NCBI GenBank assembly: GCA_023512835.1
Contig: CM042085.1
Coordinates: forward strand, 8,788,062 to 8,852,061
Direction of reading: 5' to 3'
DNA length: 64,000 nucleotides
Source of the DNA: Taxillus chinensis
Lineage: Eukaryota > Streptophyta > Magnoliopsida > Santalales > Loranthaceae
The position numbers and the translations under genes were made by a program. Shown one piece after another: positions 54,788 through 64,000 of the stretch. How positions within the stretch are numbered: the stretch's first letter is position 1; each line of letters opens with the position of its first letter. Below the pieces are notes generated by a model that was not told the origin of the DNA, ran no database searches, and saw only the letters and a program-made list of their open reading frames with translations.

Positions 54788-55195
54788 GCTATCCAACCCC
54801 ACTGCCCGACCAAACACACAGAGCCCACAAAGCCACCGGAAGGAACAGGACAAGCGGGTGAGATATAGGAGTACGTGAGTGTCAGTGTGTGGCGAGAGCG
54901 CAGTGCAAGTGATGCAGGTGGCCTTCATTGGTCATGTGTTCACATGTAATCATTGTCTCTTTTTTTTTTAGGTTTTTAGCTTCGCAATTTTTAGGGTCTG
55001 AAAATCGACAAGTGGCTTCAAAATGAGGCGGCTCACGTAATTTCCATTGGGGTCTACATTTCTTTCTTACAATGTCGGCCACGTTTTCTGGATATCGTGA
55101 AATGTCATACCATATTTTTAAAATTTAAATTAAAAACAGTAGAGCCCTTTTTTACAAAAAGCTATCAAGTATCAAACAACCATTTAAGGACCAAC

Positions 55196-55280
55196 CATAT
55201 ATACATATGTGTGTGTGTGTGTGTGTTTGTGTGTATGCATGTAGATGTGTATATATGTGTATATATGTATATGTATATAT
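55196..55280. repeat. (GT)n/(TATG)n microsatellite downstream of H4
   Basis: GT and TATATGTG units between the ACT-domain gene start and the H4 3' end. They create spurious cysteine/valine frames only. Confidence 0.85.
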
Positions 55281-55467
55281 ATCAAGTGACATGAAATCCA
55301 TCCAAGGAAGGCACAATACTCCATTAGAACGAAACTTTGAATTGAAACTACAAGTAACATATGTTCATACACTACAAGAACATTTTTTTTTTTCAGAAAC
55401 AGGACTGGAAATAAAAACACATTAAATCTGCGAAAACACGAACAGAACCAACACGGAGAGGAGGACA

Positions 55468-55830
<363 letters not shown>

Positions 55831-55878
55831 CTATGAACTCAGTGTCAGCGTGTTGGAGGGATGGAGACGCAGGTGGTG

Positions 55879-56130
55879 TTTTATAGGAGATGTTTTGGGG
55901 GGGGAGTCCTAAAATGTTTTGGCGGGCTTGCGATTGGGATTGGGACAATGGAGGGCTCCCCGCGCTACCTCAGCCGTTTATTGGGGTTACTGATGGACGG
56001 TTCGGGAGCTCGATCCGCGTCACGGGATGGGATTTAGTATCCGCCGTTGATTGGATTATAATGGGCGGCTCAAAAGATCGATCCGCGTCGTGTCCTGGAA
56101 TTTAACTTCAGCCGTTGATAAGTCGATAAT
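55879..56130 (-). promoter_or_regulatory. Histone H4 promoter: TATA box and duplicated octamer modules
   Basis: On the gene's strand: TATAAAA at 55885-55879 and two copies of the plant histone octamer CGCGGATC (plus-strand GATCCGCG at 56012-56019 and 56080-56087), 68 bp apart. Each is followed on the plus strand by a GCCGTTGAT word (about 56042 and 56110). Octamer elements drive S-phase and meristem expression of plant H3/H4 genes; that role is family knowledge. Confidence 0.75.
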
Positions 56131-56159
56131 TGGACGGCTGGGGAATGCTTCGGGAAGCG

Positions 56160-57000
56160 TGCGGCAAAAGATCAATAATTTTTAAAAATAAATATAAAAT
56201 ATTATAAATAATAATAATAATAATGTGGTCGTGTTTTTTAAATAAAAAATAAAAATAATTTTTTAACCACAATAATAAATATTATTTGTGTTGAATGCAA
56301 TTTGTCCTTTAAATTCGATACATGGTGCCAATATTTTGTTTTTCGTTTTCAAAATTCGATACTTGTTTTGAATTTTTGCATTCAAATGCTATTTTCAGTT
56401 GTTTTTAAAATAATAATGTGAAATATTATTTAGAATTTAAAAGGATCATTTTTAGTGAATGAATGAAATTTTTTAAACTTTAAATTCTCACAAATTTTCA
56501 GCAATGAGTGAAAAATCTCGTATAATTATTTCCTTTAGCGGCACTTGGCGACACTTGATAGTAATGCAGTGGAAATGAAGTAAAATTCCAACCATTTAAA
56601 AAATTCAATATTTGTTTGGCTTAAAATGAATTTTCAGAGAATTCTTCATAAAATTCAATTGTGTTAAATTACTCATTGTCATGGTTTCACCATTGTTTTC
56701 TCTGGCAAAATGCACTCCTTTTCTCCACAATGAGAGTTTGCTCATTGATTTGTTTGACAATTGCAACCCTTGTGGGGGTAAGGTATTGTTAATATGATTG
56801 TTTATGTATTCCTCTTCCCGTTTTTGCGACCCTTGCAACCCTTTAATGTTTATCACATGTGTTTTATTTATTCCTTACCCTTCTTATGAAAATTGAACTT
56901 AATTTCGATTTTTAAAAAATATATGTAATATAAATTTGATGAAACTCCCACAACAAGAATTAACCTCAAATTAGTTTTAGTTGTACCTTAACATTTAGCA
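56160..57000. other. AT-rich intergenic, nothing recognised
   Basis: AT-rich DNA with a TAATAATAAT tract near 56208. No gene, RNA or defined repeat is supported. Confidence 0.5.
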
Positions 57001-57002
57001 TG

Positions 57003-57975
57003 TGTTGGACCCAGGTCAAGGCACCCACTATCATAATATTATCTCTTTCGCACTCGCGCGATCACTCATAGGCGCGGCCACGGATTTGTTTTTAACAAGT
57101 CACGACACGTTAAAACGCGCTATGATAAAATATACATGAGCATCATCATTATGATGACATCAACGTTTACCATGACCGATGTGAGATTGTTCTTTGGGAC
57201 TCCTTGCGAGAGGTTAACAACTCAATGGTCTCGCTCCCAATCCCACCACCAGGTCTAGACCTAGGCAATGGCACTCCTATCACAATATTGTAGGGGTGTA
57301 AAACGGTCCGGTTCGGTCTGGTCCGTGATGGAGCGGGCCTAAACAGCACCCGTTTAGGCCCGCACTTTTAATGGACTATAATTTTTTTGGTCCGATCCTG
57401 GTCCAAGATGCGGACCGACTAGTCCATATTTATTTATTTATTTTAAAACTCATTATAAGTTAATTTTATTTAAAATAACTTATAATTTTAATTTAAAATT
57501 TATATTCAATAGTTTATATTTCTAAATATTTATTTTAAACTTAGTAAGTTTATGCTTTATGTACTAATATACTAAGAAAAATATATAATAGTTTTAAAAA
57601 TTTTATTTTAAAAAAATAAAAAAACGGTCCTGGACCGGTCCGCGTCCATTTAACCGGGCCTAAGTGGACCATCCGTTTAGGCCTGCGATTGTAATTGACC
57701 AAAATTTCTTTGGTCCAGTCCACTCGGTCCATACGGTCCACGGACTAGTCCGTGGACCTGGAGTCCATTTTACACCCCTACAATGTTGTCCACTTTGGAC
57801 TCACAAGATCCACCCATGGGCTACAACCTACACAAATTTGTTTCTAACAAGTCATAACTTGTTAAAACATGTTGTGACAATGTGCACACGAGCATTATCA
57901 TTATGGAGACCTTAATGTTCACCCTTAACCAATGTGTGATTGTTCTTTTGGGGTTCACCGTATGAGGTTAGAGAC
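57003..57975. repeat. Diverged tandem repeat, second unit split by a hAT element
   Basis: Unit 1 (about 57003-57240) and unit 2 (about 57245-57975, minus the insertion at 57291-57780) share an ordered set of words: TTTGTTT(T/C)TAACAAGTCA, GAGCAT(C/T)ATCATTATG, GTGNGATTGTTCTTT and GAGGTTA. Each unit is roughly 240 bp without the insertion. Confidence 0.65.
57291..57780. mobile_element. hAT-type non-autonomous element
   Basis: A 490-bp element with perfect terminal inverted repeats TAGGGGTGTAAAA at both ends and 8-bp flanks CAATATTG (57283-57290) and CAATGTTG (57781-57788), one mismatch. The subterminal parts are GGTCC-rich palindromic sequence (GGTCCGGTTCGG, CGGTCCACGGACTAGTCCG). There is no coding capacity. 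TIR and target size match the element at 3489-4141. Confidence 0.85.
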
Positions 57976-60900
57976 CCAACAATATGTATTCTATATTTTT
58001 AAGTGAATAAAACAAATATAATCATATCAACGTAAAACCAAGTAAAAGTTGATAAAATACATAGAAACCATTGAATTTGTAATATATGCCCCATATGTGT
58101 ATTGTTGTAGCATTAATAATTTACCACGCGTAACCATCTATTGTACCCAACATCAAAATATAAACTATTATTTGGAGGCGACTAGTTGGATTATCAGAAA
58201 TAACCACGTGTGCTTTTTCCATTCTCATTGTCGTTGTATTTAGTTTAAACCCGCATTATAGAAAATGGTGTTCACACGCGAAAACCTGTGGTGACACCAT
58301 TGACTATTACATAAGCATGAAATTTTGATTATCCAATAAAATACAAATACAATATTTCGTACTATGTATGAATAAAGTGGCATAAGAATGTTGGCTGACT
58401 TATACAAGTTTTTCATACAACTCTTAACTGACTGATTGCATATTAACATGAATTTTAATTGACTAAAAAAAGATTGACATAAACCCATTGACTAATTGTG
58501 AATAACTTAAAATAAATATGTTGATTACTCATAACTAGAATAGAGTCCAACTCTCGATTATTTAAGGTAGAAATAATTTGACACATGTGGGAAAATGAAA
58601 TATGATGCATAATAACTAAAAGTTGAGTGTTTTCGTAAAATAGTGTAGTGATGTATGTTAATGTGGCGATTTTTTAGATTTAAACTTAACACGTATAGTG
58701 TTTGAATGAATGCATGTCGTATGAGCTATTTTGCAGGGGACTTTAAACTGGTTGAGGTTTATTAATGCTTCAAAACATGTTTTGACTTGCTGGATAATTC
58801 TTCCCACTTAGATTTCGACAACATAACTGTAACCATAGTGCACGTGCACTTTCAAGGATTTGTGATTATTTATTTAAAAAAGATATATCACTTGTAAAAT
58901 TCATATCAATTGTTGATGTTTTAAAACGAATATTAAACATTTAAAATAACTAAAATCATGGGTCTTGCGTGGAAGATAAAAAGACGATGAATGTTGTCCT
59001 ATGTGAGCAATGCTAATAGGGAATATAAAAGGGGTGGATTAATAAGTGGGTGCGTATCAAAATCATTACCGTCAACAAAATCATCCGTCTTAGGTGAGAG
59101 AGGACTTAAAGACCGATAATATTTATTTATTTATTTATTTTGTAGCTAAACAATGAACTTGGATTAATTGTCATCAAGCAATTAAAGCTTGTAAATATAT
59201 TTTAGTTGATGATTAATTCCCACCAGTAAATACACATTTTTAAACCTAGCACACATACATAATGAATTCTACCTTATCAAAAGGAATAACTTGTGAATAA
59301 TTAATTTTCATATATCAAATATATTACGAGCCTTCAATTGGTACGTGAGAATCAGATTGTGTGGAGGGGATAATTACATTACCTTTTTAGGTATTCAGTA
59401 TGTATAATGGTTAAATTATTATATTGTCATGAATACTTAAATATTATTAATTAAATAATTCATATAATTAAAAATAAATAAAACCTATTCGTATTAAGTG
59501 ACTGCTCCTTCAATGGCAGTGCTATCGGTGGATAAGATTAATAATGTTATAGCACTAATAGCAGATTTTATATACAAATATATTTCTCTTTATTTTTTTG
59601 ATAAAAAATTTCAAAGTTATAAAATCATTATCACATTAAAAGTCGTATATTTAACTTCTTATATAGGCTTAGTACATTGTTTTTCAATGTATTAGAAAAC
59701 ATTGTTTACTCTATATAAATATTAAATTACATGTAAAAAATTTCTTTAACATCTCTCACAACTTTCACTTTTATTTTATATTTAATTATAACAAATTATT
59801 AGCATGTACCCAAAAAAGTAATATAAACTTTTAATTAAATTATATAAGTAGCAGTCAAGTGAATCTATTATGATATATATTTATACAGTGAAACAAAAAA
59901 TAGTTTAAATACGTAAAAATAGAAAAAAAGAAGTGAATATTTAATGTGACTATCCTTGATGGTGAAATAATATAGAGAAGTGACAATATGTGTAAAAGCA
60001 ACATTAATGACTTGAGATGAACGTGATGAACACTATGATGACGATGGTGATTAGTGCCAATGTTTACTATAATGACACCAATGCTTAATTGCGGGAACAT
60101 CAATGACAAATGATTTGTGATGCTAAATAGGGATCAGTGGCATCAACGAAAGTTGTACTTTGCATCGTTGACAAAAATTGCACTCGCAATGATGAAAACT
60201 AATCGGTAACATCAAGCATCAATGAAGGACGAGGTTGTGACACCTAAGATTGATTTGGAGGTCGAGGTCAATACATTTTTCCTTTTTTCAATGGGCAATT
60301 TTTTTTAAATTCATTTTCATGTCCATGCAAATAATTTAATACTAGGGGGCAAGGAAATAAAAAAGACTATATTTATGAGAATCAATTATTATCATGGGGT
60401 TACTTGCATTAAAAGTAAAATTAATTTGATGGAAATTAAAATAATGTGAGTTGTTATGGAAAAAGTTAAATTCATAAAATTACACAAATTTATATAACTA
60501 TATACATAAAATAAAAATAATAATCAAGTCATACTAATTTTCTCCATAATTTTGAAACTCAATTATATTATAAAGTAATTATCTATACCCATTGTCAACC
60601 CAATTTTCTTTTTTTCTTCTTGTTGGAATAATTTTATCATATAGAGTTGAACATGTAAATATTAAACGCGTTTAGCTATCTTAAGGAAAGTGATATAATT
60701 AAGGTTTTAAATAAGGCTTAAGGGTATAATTGTTATAAAATTAATGTGTAGATACTATACTTATTTTTAATTTAATGAGAAGTTAATTAAAAATAGCAAA
60801 CAATATATATATATGGTTATGGTTTTCAAGTTACTCGATGATTTATTAGGTTTGTATTTCACCTAAGGCATTTAAGAATAACAATTTATAAGAGTCGTCT

Positions 60901-61220
60901 TAATTTAAAAGATTACAATCCGTTGATCAAACTTCAGATAATTAAGCACACTTTTATTTTATTATTTTAAATCAAATAATTTATAGATAAATAAAAATCA
61001 TACAGTTAAATTAATTTCTGACATTGTTACCCCTTTCTCCCGTTGGTGTATGGTTTTTCCATTGTTATAATAAACTATTATGTCCACATCCACGACATGG
61101 CCGGAGTTGCCCGCCGTTAGCAGTAATGCAATGCGACGTAGAAATGAAGGTTCACACGCATCACGCTCCACGTGTCCTTTGGCACCTCATTTGCATCAAT
61201 TGGATGAGTTAACTTTCTCT
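57976..61220. other. AT-rich intergenic region
   Basis: No gene supported. 59545-59910 is a second copy of the AT-rich element at 31704-32176, starting TAGCACTAATAGCAGATTTT. Short open frames in the rest have no domain. Confidence 0.45.
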
Positions 61221-61235
61221 CGAGATTAGTTCCTC

Positions 61236-61237
61236 GT

Positions 61238-61268
<31 letters not shown>

Positions 61269-61331
61269 GAGAGAGGATATTGGTGTGTGTGTGTGTCTGA
61301 GAGAGAGAGAGAGAGAGAGAGGAGAGGGAGA
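61236..61331. repeat. (GA)n(GT)n(GA)n tract in the 5' UTR of the last gene
   Basis: Two GA runs separated by a GTGTGTGT run, ending about 70 bp before the start codon. GA repeats are common in plant 5' leaders. Open frames across it are artefacts. Confidence 0.9.
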
Positions 61332-61398
61332 AAGAGACTTCGGTTCGAATCGATCCCAATTAGGGCTCGAAATTCGAATGCTCGATTCGTCTACAAGA

Positions 61399-63685
61399 AT
61401 GTCTCCAACTTCAACCCCTCAGGGCTCTGCCTACCTCACTGCACTCACTCAGGAGATCGAGAGGAAGCTCCAGCGGGTTCGTCTCTATTTTTTTCCCCTC
61501 CTTTTCCTGGATGCTGAGAAAATTGCAGCACCGTGCATTGCTTGGGACCCGGGTTTTTTTTTTTTTTTTTTGGATTTCTTTTCATTCTTTGTTCAAATGG
61601 AGGGAGGGAGCGCGAATGATTTTATTTATTTGGTTCTACAGTTGCCTTACTCGATTCCTCTGTATAAATTTTGGGATTAATTGGTGAAGTCGCGCATTTT
61701 GGTGTATAAATTTTTCAGGCGATAGCTTCCCCGTCCCAGAGACGCAACCTGCTGCAAGAACTGTTCGCTGATATCGCTTTAGAGATCGACGATCGGGCCA
61801 GGGGTGGGTGATTTAGGTTTTAGTAAAAGTTATCGCACAGTTCTTGCACGTACATTTTAATGGTTTTTGGGTTTCTCTCCCAGCGTTTTTCTTTTCTTTT
61901 CTTCTGTGCATTTAATTAGGAGAGGGTCGTGGATTGTTTTAATTACCTCGATAACTGACTTGTGCTTTTGGGGTTGCCCAATGGTATGAACGACCGACTC
62001 GGTTCATATTTCTGGTTATTGTTAGCTCTGCGCATATGAATTTACATTTACATGTCAACATGACTGACCATACATTTGAAATGGCGCGCTGACAATAGCC
62101 ATGGCTTCAATTTGCTGAACTTGTAAGTTTTGATGTTGATGTTGCTGATGCCAAGATCTTCGAGAAGGATAATGAAAAAAATGCGAGACATAAAATGTAA
62201 CATAAATGCAGATTAAGTAAATGTATACGCGTATATGCTATGGGCCAAGTATCATAATGGTTTCAGTGTTAGCAGTTCTTTATACCAATACCCTACCCAC
62301 TTTATATGGAGAAAAAATTGTGGGAGTTATGTTGCATTTGAGTCTCAATAACTCATCAAATGTAATCCCAATTGTTAGTCTTTTTATACTTCTGCAAATC
62401 CCAAGTCTGGAGAAAATTTTAGACTGGCAAGGGAGGAGCAGAAGTGTAAGCTCTTTTATATAGTTATTTATATATTTACTAAAATTATCTGTGGTCCATT
62501 GGTCGCTGCTGTTATGCTTTTGTAAAAATTATTCGTCATGGACTGTAGCACGGGGTGTGATTTTTTACTTCTATAATAGTCTTTTATATTACCGCCATGC
62601 TAGAACTGTGAGATGATGTGAACTACCTCTAACCTAACTGAGCTATATAGTCCTTCTCTGTTATCATTATTGTTTTATCCTGTTTCACTTGAGCATTCCT
62701 TCAGTAAATTTCACTGCATGGATGCTTAGATTCATTGTCCTTCCCTTCTCCAGTTCTCCCTTTTGGACCTTTTTTTAATCGTATGGAAGGTAGAAGTATG
62801 CATTATTGCAACTTACACAGTACACTGCTTCATAGCTTCTATAATTTCAGGGGGGGGGGGGAATTGTGGTCACACGAAGAATACGGGAGTTAGATGGATT
62901 GGGAGATAAGGCATGGTAGTTATACTTTGATGTATCTTTAATTTTATTATATCGATATTTTTATATTTGTTTTGGTGTCTCTCCGTGCTATGAAAGAATG
63001 ACCTTTAATATATAGGCATCAACTTGATGCTTGTGATGGGTGCAGGCCATTTGGTAAATGTTCTAATTCTATATGTATGGATTGTTAACAGATATAATTC
63101 TCAATGGGACTGAAGATGTAATTTCTCCAGCAGATGATGTGACTGCGAGTAAATTATGCTTTTTTGATGTGCTGGCGGATCATTATGTCTTGGCACCTGA
63201 GAATGGAAAACTCATCCTTGATTTGATTGTGAAACTCTGGAGTCAGTCATTTGCATCTCATATATTTTCGCTTCTGTTCCACAAATGGGTATGCGGTCAG
63301 CTTGCACTAGTTTTATTATTTATTTTCTGAACTTCTTCTTTTGGTGATATAATATGCTGTGATAAATTTTTATTGTTTCAATTAAATAAATCCATATGCA
63401 CCATTTTTGTAAGGTTTTTGTTGATAATCTTTTTATAGGACACAACTATATTCTTCAACGATATGTGTGTTCTCATATTTATCTTTTTGTGTCAACAAAC
63501 TAAAGAGAATCTGTTTAATTTTCAAAAGGTATAATTATTTTTAGTCAGTTTAGTTTCTGCAAACTACGTAGGAATCTTGTCCACAGGTCCCCCATGTGGA
63601 TGCGCTGCCTAAAGTAATAATTCTGGTGCCTGGTTATTCAAGATTATTCCATAAGATTTTTACTTGGATTTCTCAACTAATAAAG
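61399..63685 (+). CDS. Conserved plant protein of unknown function, 5' part
   Basis: Well-supported exons: 61399-61476 (MSPTSTPQGSAYLTALTQEI and on to KLQR), 61719-61803 (AIASPSQRRNLLQELFADIA, LEIDDRAR) and 63092-63288 (DIILNGTEDVISPADDVTAS, CFFDVLADHYVLAPENGKLI, LWSQSFASHIFSLLFHKW). The junctions keep phase. The sequence resembles a conserved plant protein I know only as uncharacterised; I assign no function. A fourth possible exon, 63587-63685 (VPHVDALPKVIILVPGYSRL), has good splice sites and phase but does not match my memory of the family after HKW, so it may be wrong. The gene runs off the right edge. An ATG 21 bases upstream (61378) is in frame, but the family start favours 61399. Intron 2 is about 1.29 kb. 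Confidence 0.75.
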
Positions 63686-64000
63686 GTATGCAGTGTCAAA
63701 TCCAATCAAAAATCTTGATTTTTACTTTTGATTTCTCAATTTTTGATTGGAGCTATTTTAACTGGTTTGGTCCCTCCAATCAAAAATTGCAGAGAAAATA
63801 TTATTACAATCAATATTTGATTTTCTGATAATATGATCCTGATAACCTGGTGTAGAATTTCTGCTATTAAGTTTTTTTGAAGTTTTTCTTGGATAACTTA
63901 TATTTATGTGGCTGTTTTTTTTTAATTATTATTCTTTCAGCTAATTTCCCTAATATAAACTTGGGGCTGATGTATTTCAAAGATTTTTATTAGAAATATT

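Overview
The window is nuclear DNA of a flowering plant. Evidence: spliced genes for cytosolic ribosomal proteins, histone H4, a P-class PPR protein and plant-only families (NaKR-type HMA protein, DUF3475/DUF668 protein, ACR-type ACT protein), AT-rich intergenic DNA, and many non-autonomous DNA transposons. Some genes are very GC-rich (cupin gene, DUF668 gene, H4) beside AT-rich ones, which points to a monocot, probably not a grass. That placement is inference and no species is claimed.

Layout. 1-2.0 kb: 5' part of an oligopeptide transporter (OPT) gene on the minus strand, running off the left edge. 2-8.1 kb: transposon-rich, with a 357-bp fold-back element, two hAT-type elements and retrotransposon-like debris. 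8.1-10.0 kb: RPL35 (-). 15.1-17.3 kb: a long (CT)n microsatellite, then a NaKR/HMA gene (+). 21.2-22.6 kb: an intronless PPR gene (+). 24.8-26.3 kb: a bicupin gene (-). 27.4-33.9 kb: a dense cluster of non-autonomous TIR elements with unlike GC-rich cores. One core is a decayed piece of an NRAMP metal-transporter gene, and two stretches are long poly-G tracts that look like assembly artefacts. 35.9-38.2 kb: RPL23A (+). 39.0-44.1 kb: NOT2/VIP2 of the CCR4-NOT complex (-, 13 coding exons). 48.1-49.6 kb: DUF3475/DUF668 gene (+). 50.1 kb: tRNA-Ala(AGC) (-). 51.3-54.8 kb: ACR9/10-like ACT-domain gene (-). 55.5-55.8 kb: histone H4 (-) with a duplicated promoter module. 57.0-58.0 kb: a tandem repeat split by a hAT element. 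61.4 kb to the end: 5' part of a conserved plant gene of unknown function (+).

The genes do not form a pathway. What links them is ancestry and growth control: two ribosomal-protein genes with telo-box and site II promoters, and a histone gene with cell-cycle promoter motifs. The order RPL35/NaKR, RPL35/RPL23A/ACR9 and NOT2/PPR/cupin resembles separate Arabidopsis blocks as I remember them, so the window may keep an older gene order.

Two otherwise intact genes (OPT and H4) each carry one extra base in a G/C homopolymer. Together with the poly-G tracts this suggests residual homopolymer errors in the assembly. The most interesting biology is the 27.4-33.9 kb cluster, where one TIR family appears to have picked up different cargoes, including a gene fragment.
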